DNA of 45,099 nucleotides from a virus, in IMG/VR virus record IMGVR_UViG_3300029787_000095, positions 1 to 45,099 of that record. The stretch is one strand, 5' to 3'. Every line of letters starts with the position of its first letter. Position 1 is the first letter of the stretch. Positions 29,846-36,349 of the stretch are shown in pieces. The position numbers and the translations under genes are program-made. The notes beneath the pieces were generated by a model. It worked only from the letters and a program-made list of their open reading frames with translations, searched no databases and had not been told where the DNA came from.

Positions 29846-31045
29846 CTAGCCCTTCGGGGCCTTGCGTTCAACCAATATCCGGTTCTTATCCCCTGTGATG
29901 GTCAGCAAGTGGTCCGCACACCACTGCTCCGCAGCAGCGTGGCACTCCTGCCAGAAAGTGGTCAGCGCCGATTCGAGTTGCGGGCTGTTTCGTGGGTCAT
30001 AGTGCAGGTAGTGCTTTGCCGTGGTCCCGCGCCCAGCGTGCCCCGCCAGCCCTTCGACCTGCACCCTCGGCACACCGGCATTGTCCAGATAGGTCAGCAG
30101 CGTGTGGCGGATGGCGTAGGCCTCGGCGTCCACGCCGGTCAGCGCGCGGGCTGTGCGCCACCATGTCTTGCGGCTTTTGACCTTCTCATGCGGGACGCGC
30201 TTCCATGCGTCGAGGATCGGCTTTAGCGGCTCGATCACCGGCACCACGGGGCGGCGCTTGTTCGTCTTCCTTGTTCCAGGCGGAAGCAGGTCCAGCGTTT
30301 TGTCATCCCACTGCGTTGCGGGTGAGAAGTCCATCGCGGCCCCCGGTCGGCACCCGCAAGCGATCATCAGGCACAATTCCCGCCACACCGGCCAATCGAC
30401 GCGAGCGTAGCCCCATAGGGTGCCAATCTCTTTGAACGTCAGCACGCGGTCGCGCGGTTCGCTGCGCAGGTCGCGCTTAACCATCACGATCTTTGGCGCG
30501 GCCACTCTGCCCGCCGCCTCGGCATGGTTCAGGGCTGCGCGTAGATCCTCAAGGTTGCGTTGGACCGCCTCGCCAGACACGCCCTTGCTTTTGTGGTTGA
30601 ACGTCTTGCCGCCCCACTCCACGGACCATTCGTGCGGACCCATGCGCCAGCGGCGAAACCTCGCCAGCGAAACCTTGTTGATGTCCGAGACGGTCGCGCC
30701 CGTGCCAAGCTCGTCTTGTTGCAGGAAGCCGATAATCGCGCGGAAGCTGCTCTTGACCGTATCGAGCCGCACAACGTCCTCACCATGCTCTCGGCAGTAG
30801 TGCATCAGGTGAGGCACGATCTGCGCCTGTTCGGGAGCCTGATCCGGCTGCTTTGACCGCTGCTCGGCGGCGTAGGCGTGAAGGATGGGCTTGGCATCCT
30901 CTAAAGACCTTCGCTTAGTGCTGCGATAGACAACGGAGCGCGACTTGGGGGAGTAGGTCGCGATCTGCCAGATGTCGGGGGATTTGCCGTCGCGCCGCTT
31001 GTCGAGCCAGAAATCGCCGTCTTGGTATTTGTGTTCGCTGGACAT
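29846..31045 (-). CDS. int: Tyrosine integrase
   Basis: 399 residues on the minus strand, ending 20 bp from the tRNA-like attP. An N-terminal arm-binding region is followed by a core-binding domain (about 75-180) and a catalytic domain with R233 (GCRPGAAM), R313 in AYAIRHTLLTYL, H336 in GLAGHAGRG and Tyr346 in KHYLHYD. In the usual HxxR box the first position is Tyr310 rather than His, a known but less common variation. It would catalyse insertion into and, with a helper, excision from the host tRNA-Val gene. Confidence 0.92.
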   Translation of the reverse strand: MSSEHKYQDGDFWLDKRRDGKSPDIWQIATYSPKSRSVVYRSTKRRSLEDAKPILHAYAAEQRSKQPDQAPEQAQIVPHLMHYCREHGEDVVRLDTVKSSFRAIIGFLQQDELGTGATVSDINKVSLARFRRWRMGPHEWSVEWGGKTFNHKSKGVSGEAVQRNLEDLRAALNHAEAAGRVAAPKIVMVKRDLRSEPRDRVLTFKEIGTLWGYARVDWPVWRELCLMIACGCRPGAAMDFSPATQWDDKTLDLLPPGTRKTNKRRPVVPVIEPLKPILDAWKRVPHEKVKSRKTWWRTARALTGVDAEAYAIRHTLLTYLDNAGVPRVQVEGLAGHAGRGTTAKHYLHYDPRNSPQLESALTTFWQECHAAAEQWCADHLLTITGDKNRILVERKAPKG

Positions 31046-31185
31046 AGTTCCTCGGCTTCGATCTGGGATAGCAAGCTCAATACGCCGAACTCACCCAGCT
31101 CGCGCAACTGATCGTTGGAAAGCGTCATGCCCGTGCCGTTACGCAGGGCGCGACGATATTTGGACATGATAGCCTGAGCGGTCAC
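30901..31185 (-). CDS. Small protein overlapping integrase start
   Basis: 94 residues from GTG 31185 with GGAGAG upstream. The N-terminal half (MSKYRRALRNGTGMTLSNDQ, then LRELGEFGVLSLLSQIEAEE) is a plausible folded helical domain; the C-terminal half overlaps the integrase by 145 bp and is low-complexity Ser/Pro/Thr. Its position directly upstream of int suggests an excisionase or a regulator of int, but no MerR-type pattern is evident. Confidence 0.6.
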   Translation of the reverse strand: MTAQAIMSKYRRALRNGTGMTLSNDQLRELGEFGVLSLLSQIEAEELCPANTNTKTAISGSTSGATANPPTSGRSRPTPPSRAPLSIAALSEGL

Positions 31186-31186
31186 A

Positions 31187-31309
31187 TTACTCTCCGTTGA
31201 GGTGCTTGCGGAGGGCTAGGCGATCGATCACAACCCGGCGCAGCAAAGCAGTTTTCTTACGCGAAATCTCGCGGGCGCCCCCGGCTATTTCAGCGATGCT
31301 CTTATCCAT
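31187..31309 (-). CDS. 40-residue basic protein upstream of int
   Basis: ATG 31309 with GGAGG upstream; reads MDKSIAEIAGGAREISRKKT then ALLRRVVIDRLALRKHLNGE. It is basic and helical, and overlaps its neighbours. A small DNA-binding helper for recombination is possible given its place, but this is only context. Confidence 0.55.
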   Translation of the reverse strand: MDKSIAEIAGGAREISRKKTALLRRVVIDRLALRKHLNGE

Positions 31310-31514
31310 TGTGGGCCTCCTGGGCGCGGAGGATTCTGTCGATGCGGTCGCGCGCCTCTTGTAGCCGCCAGCCCGCAGTGTTGTATCGTTCCGGCGTGAT
31401 CGGAGTTACCTCGTCGTTCAGTGCCACGATCATGTCGTTTGCCGCTTCCGCCGCCTCTCGTAGTAGACCCTCCAGCGCCTCGATCCGCTCGGCCAGCTTT
31501 GTTGTGTCGGTCAT
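31302..31514 (-). CDS. 70-residue coiled-coil protein
   Basis: ATG 31514. It has a heptad-like helical sequence (KLAERIEALEGLLREAAEAA) and a C-terminal helix (WRLQEARDRIDRILRAQEA). The layout resembles small phage proteins often found in accessory operons. Overlaps the next gene by 8 bp. Confidence 0.6.
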   Translation of the reverse strand: MTDTTKLAERIEALEGLLREAAEAANDMIVALNDEVTPITPERYNTAGWRLQEARDRIDRILRAQEAHNG

Positions 31515-31518
31515 TGTG

Positions 31519-31647
31519 TTACTCCGGTTGGGGGTGGGCGAGCTGCCATTTGGGGCGATAAACGAACCGGCATCCCAATATCTGCGCCATTCGCTCGGTT
31601 GCCGCGCTCGGCCAGCTTTGTTCGCCCTCGGTCTGTCGGCTATTCAT
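31519..31647 (-). CDS. 42-residue protein, paralogue of 28911-29027
   Basis: ATG 31647. It reads SWPSAATERMAQILGCRFVY then RPKWQLAHPQ. It shares the core W-PS-AT-RMA-I-G-RFVYRPKW with the 38-residue protein at 28911-29027 on the other side of attP. It overlaps the Lar-like gene by 8 bp. Confidence 0.6.
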   Translation of the reverse strand: MNSRQTEGEQSWPSAATERMAQILGCRFVYRPKWQLAHPQPE

Positions 31648-32314
31648 CAACGCCTCCTTTGAGTGCGCGGATGCGCGGTTCGAGTTGGTCAGGCGCGTCG
31701 GGCCGGTTGATGAGGAACCCGTCTGTCGGGTCGGTAATTTCAGGCCATGACGCGGACACAAATACGTCCAGTGCGCCCGTGTAGCGATCCGCAACTCGCT
31801 CCCGTTGAAGCCCTGCGACAAACCATTCCTGCTTGTTCCAGAGTTCCGCGTCGGGGCAGGCGTCGGTCATACGAACGGGGGCGCCAATCTTGGGCTGCCA
31901 TGCCTCTTCCAGCACTACAACCCTATCGGAGAGGGCGGCGACAACGGCATCCAGCACTTCATGCGGCCAATACCCACCGTCAATCGGTCGGTCTGTTGCT
32001 GCGTATTCAGTGTCACTTTCGTGCGGTAGCCCGGTAATGGATTGCAGAATTTCCTTTGCCCGATCCACCAGCGCGCTATCGGCCTTTGGGGCGGGGCGGG
32101 TGTTCCATGCGGCGATGGCCTTCGCTTCGGTTTGGTGGCCGACTGACAAGGTTTGGTTACTTGCCCCGCACTCGACGCAAGATACGAAAAACGACTGTGT
32201 GATTTCGCTTCCGTCTTCCCAAGTCGTGTCTGCTAGCGGGCGCGAGTAGCTGCACGTTCCGACATGGGCACCACCCCCGCAAAACGGGCACGGCTTCAAT
32301 TCATCCGCCATCAT
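31640..32314 (-). CDS. Lar-like restriction alleviation protein (zinc ribbon)
   Basis: 224 residues, ATG 32314 with TTTGGAG upstream. The N-terminal 60 residues match the Lar family: LKPCPFCGGGAHVGTC, later FFVSCVECGAS and AKAIAAWNTRP, giving a four-Cys zinc ribbon. Lar of the Rac prophage modulates host type I restriction, favouring modification. The long C-terminal part (HESDTEYAATDRPIDGGYWP and on) is unlike the short canonical Lar and has no identified fold. It sits with an orphan Dcm, which suits a protection role. Confidence 0.75.
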   Translation of the reverse strand: MMADELKPCPFCGGGAHVGTCSYSRPLADTTWEDGSEITQSFFVSCVECGASNQTLSVGHQTEAKAIAAWNTRPAPKADSALVDRAKEILQSITGLPHESDTEYAATDRPIDGGYWPHEVLDAVVAALSDRVVVLEEAWQPKIGAPVRMTDACPDAELWNKQEWFVAGLQRERVADRYTGALDVFVSASWPEITDPTDGFLINRPDAPDQLEPRIRALKGGVDE

Positions 32315-32394
32315 CAATCTCCAAACTCTCTGCAAATATCCTCGAAGCGCGGGAGCATCTTGCGTCCGTCCGCTTCTGCTGCCTTGCGTATCAT
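32314..32394 (-). CDS. 26-residue peptide coupled to the Lar-like gene
   Basis: ATG 32394 (overlapping the previous stop, ATGA), stop TGA 32316-32314 overlapping the Lar-like ATG. Reads MIRKAAEADGRKMLPRFEDI then CREFGD. Its value may be to deliver ribosomes to the next gene. Overlaps at both ends support it. Confidence 0.45.
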   Translation of the reverse strand: MIRKAAEADGRKMLPRFEDICREFGD

Positions 32395-32531
32395 TTGCCC
32401 CGCCCAAGCAAGCGGGAAAGCAATCCAGGCCGCTGCATGGGCAGGATGCGCTGGTTAGGGGTGTAGCCGCCGCTGAATGCCTGCGGGGGCGCGCTGCGAT
32501 GGGTGCGCTCGTAGGTGCTGGCGCGGGTCAT
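32391..32531 (-). CDS. 46-residue basic protein
   Basis: ATG 32531, overlapping the upstream gene's stop by 4 bp; reads MTRASTYERTHRSAPPQAFS then GGYTPNQRILPMQRPGLLSR. Basic and low in predicted structure. The overlaps at both ends favour real translation; the function is unknown. Confidence 0.55.
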   Translation of the reverse strand: MTRASTYERTHRSAPPQAFSGGYTPNQRILPMQRPGLLSRLLGRGK

Positions 32532-32707
32532 GAGTTCGCGCTCCGCAGGTCGAGCCACCAATCCCTAATGAAGCGGATCGGGTGCCGGATGCCGCAGCGC
32601 CAGCAGGCGCTACCGAGCATCGTGCGTCCGTGGTCGCAGCGCCAAAAGGTGCCGCTATCGATCATGACGGGGTTGCCTCTGTCGTAAACATTCTTGCGGG
32701 CCATCAT
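32528..32707 (-). CDS. 59-residue zinc-finger-like protein
   Basis: ATG 32707 preceded by AGGAG. It reads MARKNVYDRGNPVMIDSGTF then WRCDHGRTMLGSACWRCGIR. The C-x-H and C-x2-C set (WRCDH, CWRCG) can form one zinc site. It ends in a tryptophan-rich helix. Part of the leftward operon; unknown function. Confidence 0.6.
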   Translation of the reverse strand: MMARKNVYDRGNPVMIDSGTFWRCDHGRTMLGSACWRCGIRHPIRFIRDWWLDLRSANS

Positions 32708-32898
32708 CAATTCTCCTGTCCTGCGATAAGTGCCTCAGCCCGCGCTATGCTGGTCTGAATGCTTTCGATTGCTGCTATCTGCGCGTCACACAGGGCGATT
32801 GCGGTGGCCTGCGATGCCATGCGCCCCCACTCCCGTTCGCGCAGATCCCGCGCGGCCCGTTCGTCGCAGCGCGCCTGCTGTGCCCTGCCCCCGTTCAT
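32707..32898 (-). CDS. 63-residue helical protein
   Basis: ATG 32898; overlaps its neighbours by 1-4 bp. It is Ala/Arg-rich and helical (RCDERAARDLREREWGRMAS, then IAAIESIQTSIARAEALIAG). Probably a small coiled-coil protein. No family. Confidence 0.55.
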   Translation of the reverse strand: MNGGRAQQARCDERAARDLREREWGRMASQATAIALCDAQIAAIESIQTSIARAEALIAGQEN

Positions 32899-33230
32899 GG
32901 CAGGGCCTCGTGGTAGGCTGCGAGGGCGGCGCGGATTTTGACCAAAGCGTTCCAGACGGTTTTTACTACGCCCCTGTCTCGGCCCTGAAGGACGAGAGAA
33001 TGCATGGTTTCAACGTATGGCTCGGCAATCTCCAACGCCTCGACCAGCGCCTTGACTTCTGGCTGTGCTGTGGAGGCGAGGCGGTGGGCGGCGTGGCGCA
33101 GTATAAGTGCGCTATCGTCGTTGAGCATGTACTCGTGAGTGGTGGCCATCGACTGGAGCGCCTTGATTAGCCGCGCGTCGTCCTGCGTCACATTATTCTG
33201 CATGGCTGCGGCCACCTTCTCATTATCCAT
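32895..33230 (-). CDS. 111-residue hypothetical protein
   Basis: ATG 33230; an upstream open frame to 33446 is rejected because it lies over the neighbouring gene and is Pro/Arg-rich. The sequence (VTQDDARLIKALQSMATTHE, YMLNDDSALILRHAAHRLAS) is helical and regular. It overlaps genes at both ends. No known function. Confidence 0.6.
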   Translation of the reverse strand: MDNEKVAAAMQNNVTQDDARLIKALQSMATTHEYMLNDDSALILRHAAHRLASTAQPEVKALVEALEIAEPYVETMHSLVLQGRDRGVVKTVWNALVKIRAALAAYHEALP

Positions 33231-33483
33231 GATCTGTCTCCTTGGGGGTGGCGGGGGCTGGCCATTTTGAGGGCGAGCCGTCCGCTTGGATGCCGCATTG
33301 GTGAAGGTAGAAGGCGGGCTTTCCCTCGCCCACGACTGCCCATGAATGCAGCCGCCAAGCCCCCCTGTGCTTTGCCCAATAGAGGGCGGGCTTGCCGCAG
33401 CGGCGGCACGTAGTCGGCCTCTTGAAAAGGGTCGGGGGTTCACCAAAGCCGGAAAGCACCGCGCCCTTAGGGAAGTAGGCCAT
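33223..33483 (-). CDS. 86-residue zinc-ribbon-like protein
   Basis: ATG 33483. It contains RPTTCRRCGKPALYWAKHRG, a C-x2-C half-site, followed by aromatic residues (WRLHSWAVVGEGKPAFYLHQ) and a further Cys/His (HQCG). One zinc ribbon is plausible. Overlaps by 8-17 bp with neighbours. Unknown role; nucleic-acid binding is possible. Confidence 0.62.
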   Translation of the reverse strand: MAYFPKGAVLSGFGEPPTLFKRPTTCRRCGKPALYWAKHRGAWRLHSWAVVGEGKPAFYLHQCGIQADGSPSKWPAPATPKETDHG

Positions 33484-33793
33484 CACACCCTCCCGCCACT
33501 CGCGGCGTAACAAAGCGGTCAGGCTCGCCCCGAAGCAGACCCGCAATCGCGTGCTGGTAATCGTTCAGGCACCAGCCAAGCGCGCTCTGTTCCGGCTGCG
33601 AAAGGTTCGCCAGCGTCGGTGCGCTTATCTCCAGGTTCGCCTCGATGGTGCGAGCGATCTTGAGGGCGCGGGGTGCGTCGAAGCGGTTCCGCTCGGCATG
33701 GTCGCGCAGGCGGTTGATCAGGTGCGTGGCGCGAAGGATAAGGCTGTCCGCCTCGCTGGGCTTCGCATCGGTGAAGGTGGCGGGGGCGGTCAT
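33467..33793 (-). CDS. 108-residue helical hypothetical protein
   Basis: ATG 33793, overlapping the Dcm stop by 4 bp. It has helical segments (EADSLILRATHLINRLRDHA, then SALGWCLNDYQHAIAGLLRG). It is not recognised. Adjacent position could link it to the methyltransferase, but no motif supports a partner role. Confidence 0.6.
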   Translation of the reverse strand: MTAPATFTDAKPSEADSLILRATHLINRLRDHAERNRFDAPRALKIARTIEANLEISAPTLANLSQPEQSALGWCLNDYQHAIAGLLRGEPDRFVTPRVAGGCDGLLP

Positions 33794-34518
33794 GCTGCCA
33801 ACTCCTGCTCGTTTTGAACCGCTTCCAGGATTGCATTGCCAATCGCAGTGACGATCTGGGGGACTACTGCGTTTCGGAGGGTGTCAATTCGGTCCACCCG
33901 ATAGGCAGACCCATCATCCATTCCTCGAAACTCGCACAGCGCACTTTGCCAATCTCGGTCCCACGGAACGGATTGCTGCTGCCGCCCCATTCGTCCAAGC
34001 GCCCGACAGTATGGTTTCGCCCACCGTTCACCCCCGAGGGCGTGGGAAGCAGCGGTGATCCAGATGCGGTCGCGGTTATGGGGCGCGCCAACGTGGGAAG
34101 CCGGTATGCAGTGCCAGACAGCATCATACCCGAGCGCGGCCAAGTCTCCGAGAACCTGCCCCAGCCCTCGATCAAGCAAAGCTGCCACGTTTTCCAGCAA
34201 GACCCATTGCGGCTGTGCCACGCCAATGGCTCGCACGACTTCGGACCAAAGCCCGCTACGTTCTCCGGTAATTCCGGCGCGCTTTCCTGCATTGCTAATA
34301 TCCTGACATGGGAATCCCGCAGCCAACGCGTCGGCCAATGGGTATCGGGCCGAGCGAACGTCCCCGAGATTAGGTACGTTGGGCCAATGCTCGCTGAGAA
34401 CGGCGCTGGCATGCGGTTCGGTCTCGCATTGCGCGATGACCCGAAAGCCGCCCGTTCGCTCAAGCCCGAGGTCAATGGCCCCGATGCCCGAAAACATAGA
34501 GAGGGTGCGGAGGGTCAC
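33790..34518 (-). CDS. dcm: Orphan DNA cytosine-5 methyltransferase
   Basis: 242 residues from GTG 34518, overlapping the preceding stop. Motif I is SMFSGIGAIDLGLERTGG (residues 7-24); motif IV GFPCQDIS has the catalytic Cys71; ENV follows at 109-111 and RDRIWIT is motif VIII-like. The target recognition region is short, so the enzyme is small for a Dcm. No restriction enzyme gene is near, so it is an orphan that likely protects phage DNA from host restriction or marks regulatory sites. Its target sequence is unknown. Confidence 0.88.
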   Translation of the reverse strand: MTLRTLSMFSGIGAIDLGLERTGGFRVIAQCETEPHASAVLSEHWPNVPNLGDVRSARYPLADALAAGFPCQDISNAGKRAGITGERSGLWSEVVRAIGVAQPQWVLLENVAALLDRGLGQVLGDLAALGYDAVWHCIPASHVGAPHNRDRIWITAASHALGGERWAKPYCRALGRMGRQQQSVPWDRDWQSALCEFRGMDDGSAYRVDRIDTLRNAVVPQIVTAIGNAILEAVQNEQELAA

Positions 34519-34667
34519 TGACCGGCTCCAGCAGCGACCTCTTCCGCCATCGCACGCGAAGGGCAGACGCGAAGCAGCTTGTCGCCGTGGTAAACGTAGA
34601 ACTCGGTGCAGGGCGGATAGCCGGGGGCCGTTGCCGCGCCCTGCTCGATGATACGAACCTTCGCCAT
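34515..34667 (-). CDS. 50-residue protein, first gene of the leftward operon
   Basis: ATG 34667 with GGAGTAAGAC upstream. It reads MAKVRIIEQGAATAPGYPPC then TEFYVYHGDKLLRVCPSRAM. Two Cys; a compact beta-alpha protein is plausible. It is the first gene after the leftward promoter (34763-34790), with a leader of about 90 nt, and so should be the earliest product of the left arm. Confidence 0.6.
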   Translation of the reverse strand: MAKVRIIEQGAATAPGYPPCTEFYVYHGDKLLRVCPSRAMAEEVAAGAGQ

Positions 34668-34762
34668 CTGTCTTACTCCTTTGCCAAGTGGCAGGAGCGC
34701 GAGGCGATCGGCCGCGGACTCCCCTGGCCGGCGCCGGAAGGCGTCGACCTTGTGGGGAACCC

Positions 34763-34809
34763 TTTATCCGATTATCGGATTAGCTGTCAATATCCGTTTT
34801 GCGGATAAT
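34763..34809 (-). promoter_or_regulatory. Leftward promoter PL with two operators
   Basis: On the minus strand: -35 TTGACA (34790-34785), 16-base spacer, -10 GATAAA (34768-34763). A perfect palindrome ATCCGATTATCGGAT (34766-34780) lies in the spacer and overlaps the -10. A second, ATCCGTTTTGCGGAT (34792-34806), lies just upstream of the -35. Both match TATCCG-N5-CGGATA closely. Repressor bound here would block polymerase. The 26-bp centre spacing is about 2.5 turns. Confidence 0.8.
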
Positions 34810-35385
34810 TTAGAGGGGCTCGACTTTGAGCACCACCCGCCCGAGCACAACGAAGTCGTGATCGGCAATCTCCCATCCCTTGTGGTCCGGGTTGTCCGAA
34901 AGCGGCTCGAACCGCGGCGGGCTTCGGAAGTAGGCCTTTAAAGTGGCCTCGTCTTCGCTGTTCTGGATCAGGTAGACCTTGCCGTCGCGAAGCTCTTTGT
35001 CGCGCGGATCGACCACGACATGCGAGCCGTCTGCGAACAGCTTGTTCATGCTATCCCCGCAGACTTCGATCGCGAATGCGTCACGGCCAGCGGCGTCGAT
35101 AGGTATAGGCAACTCTCCAAGCGGCATATTTATAGCTTCCCTCCAGGCACCGGCGTTCGCGATGCCTATAATTGGCACCGTGCGAACCGAAGGCCGTATC
35201 GGGATTCCAAGGTAGTCATATGCCAACCGGGCTTCCTGCGCGGTAATGCGCCGTTTGCCACGTAGGATATTCGAGAACGCAGACTGCGAGGTCAGCCGCA
35301 TGGCCTTTGCCATATCGGCCTGAGTGACCCCGCGCGCCTTCATGGTGCGCTTCACTAGCTCTGCGTCGAACGCCTTTTCCTGCAT
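34810..35385 (-). CDS. LexA/CI-type phage repressor (HTH-S24 peptidase)
   Basis: 191 residues from ATG 35385. The N-terminal XRE helix-turn-helix (RGVTQADMAKAMRLTSQSAF, residues about 19-38) binds operators. The C-terminal S24 domain has Ala78-Gly79 in IANAGAW as the probable self-cleavage site, Ser112 (CGDSMNKL) and Lys150 (EATLKAYF) as the catalytic pair. RecA-triggered cleavage would induce the prophage. It lies between the two operator regions (34763-34809 and 35455-35471), as in lambda. A 14-bp palindrome is present in its leader. Confidence 0.88.
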   Translation of the reverse strand: MQEKAFDAELVKRTMKARGVTQADMAKAMRLTSQSAFSNILRGKRRITAQEARLAYDYLGIPIRPSVRTVPIIGIANAGAWREAINMPLGELPIPIDAAGRDAFAIEVCGDSMNKLFADGSHVVVDPRDKELRDGKVYLIQNSEDEATLKAYFRSPPRFEPLSDNPDHKGWEIADHDFVVLGRVVLKVEPL

Positions 35386-35404
35386 GTATCCGGTTTGGCA
35401 TATC

Positions 35405-35418
35405 GCAGAAATTTCTGC
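35405..35418. promoter_or_regulatory. 14-bp palindrome GCAGAAATTTCTGC
   Basis: Perfect palindrome in the leader of the repressor gene, 20 bp before its ATG. It differs from the TATCCG operators, so it may bind another protein (for example the Cro-like product) to control the repressor. Confidence 0.5.
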
Positions 35419-35446
35419 ACCTGTGCATTTCGGATTGCAATAGGTC

Positions 35447-35473
35447 TTGCTTAATATCCGATCTTCGGATATT
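35447..35473 (+). promoter_or_regulatory. Rightward promoter PR with operator
   Basis: TTGCTT (35447-35452) and GATATT (35468-35473) fit -35/-10 positions with a 15-base spacer. The operator ATCCGATCTTCGGAT (35456-35470) fills the spacer, matching the consensus exactly, with TATCCG and CGGATA at 35455-35471. The -10 ends 9 bases before the Cro-like ATG (35482), so the transcript may have almost no leader. Confidence 0.65.
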
Positions 35474-35481
35474 CGGGGCTC

Positions 35482-35727
35482 ATGCAAAACGTGATCGCCC
35501 ACATTTTCAAGGTGCTCGGAGGCGCGACAGCCATCGCGAACGGCACCGGTCATCCGGTTCAGACCGTGCATGATTGGCTCAACAAGCCGCCAGCGGAAAT
35601 CCCGCCTTGGCGTCGGCCTGCAGTCCTCGACCTCGCGCGCCGCGAAAAGAAGCTGGACGAGCTCGGTGACGAGGCTCGGGCATACCTCGCTTCGACCGAG
35701 CGCATGGTCGGAAAGGCGGCGGCATGA
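35482..35727 (+). CDS. Cro-like/YdaS-type HTH protein
   Basis: 81 residues, ATG 35482, probably translated from a nearly leaderless message. The N-terminal part (IFKVLGGATAIANGTGHPVQ, then TVHDWLNKPPAEIPPWRRPA) is the YdaS/Cro-like helix-turn-helix: a short HTH with a Trp in the recognition helix and a Pro-rich turn. It is divergent from the repressor and first in the right arm, the place of Cro. It should repress the repressor or early promoters. Confidence 0.78.
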   Translation: MQNVIAHIFKVLGGATAIANGTGHPVQTVHDWLNKPPAEIPPWRRPAVLDLARREKKLDELGDEARAYLASTERMVGKAAA

Positions 35728-35954
35728 CCCTTCACGACGCCCTCACCCGCTACACGCTGCAAAGACAGCGCCGTGCGACGCGCCCGTTCCTGCGGTTCTC
35801 GCTGCGCAATGCTGCGAACGAAAACCAGCATGGTCCGTTGTGCAATTGCCCGACCTGCGAACATGGCGGGCTGGCCCACTGCGCCGAATGCGATGTCTGG
35901 CTCGAGCCTCACGAGGGCTGTCCGCACATTCCCGCGCCGAAGGGTGCCGCATGA
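35724..35954 (+). CDS. Cys-rich small protein
   Basis: 76 residues, overlapping the previous gene by 4 bp. After a basic helix (ALTRYTLQRQRRATRPFLRF) there is CNCPTCEHGG and CAECDVWLEPHEGCPH, giving enough Cys and His for one or two zinc sites. Possible adaptor or nucleic-acid-binding protein of the early region. Unknown function. Confidence 0.6.
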   Translation: MTLHDALTRYTLQRQRRATRPFLRFSLRNAANENQHGPLCNCPTCEHGGLAHCAECDVWLEPHEGCPHIPAPKGAA

Positions 35955-36349
35955 GCGCGCCTCTCGTCAGCAGCGGCCTCAAGGTCCGCAAGAACACGGG
36001 CCAGCGCTGCCCGTCCGCCCTCGCCGCCGTGCGCGTCGCCCTCGCCCAGCCCTTCGCCGATCCGGTGAATGTCGGCGGCATCCCCATGCGCCGCGCCGAA
36101 GCCCGCGATCTGCTCACCACCCTCACCAGTAAGCCCGCGCGTCACTCGCACGACGCAACGGCCAGCGCCGCCGAACGCCTGTCCCCCTTGGCCGACGGCG
36201 GCGCAACCCAATCCCCGGCTCTCTCCATGGCCGGGCGCACCGCGGAGGCTTCTCTCTCCTCCACTGCTGGCCTCCGCGGTGCATTTCATCGTCCTGTCCA
36301 TGCGGCTGCTGATGCCGCAGCCCGTCAAGAGGATCATCCCAATGGATAA
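35951..36349 (+). CDS. Early-region hypothetical protein
   Basis: 132 residues, ATG 35951 overlapping the previous stop. It reads SAPLVSSGLKVRKNTGQRCP, then GGIPMRRAEARDLLTTLT, with a Ser/Ala-rich rest of low complexity. The first 65 residues look folded, the rest disordered. Overlaps the CII-like gene by 8 bp. No family is recognised. Confidence 0.5.
   Translation: MSAPLVSSGLKVRKNTGQRCPSALAAVRVALAQPFADPVNVGGIPMRRAEARDLLTTLTSKPARHSHDATASAAERLSPLADGGATQSPALSMAGRTAEASLSSTAGLRGAFHRPVHAAADAAARQEDHPNG

Noticed and set aside
33814-34521. 235-residue plus-strand frame antisense to Dcm
   Set aside because: Dcm motifs (PCQ, ENV) lie on the minus strand; the plus frame is a shadow.
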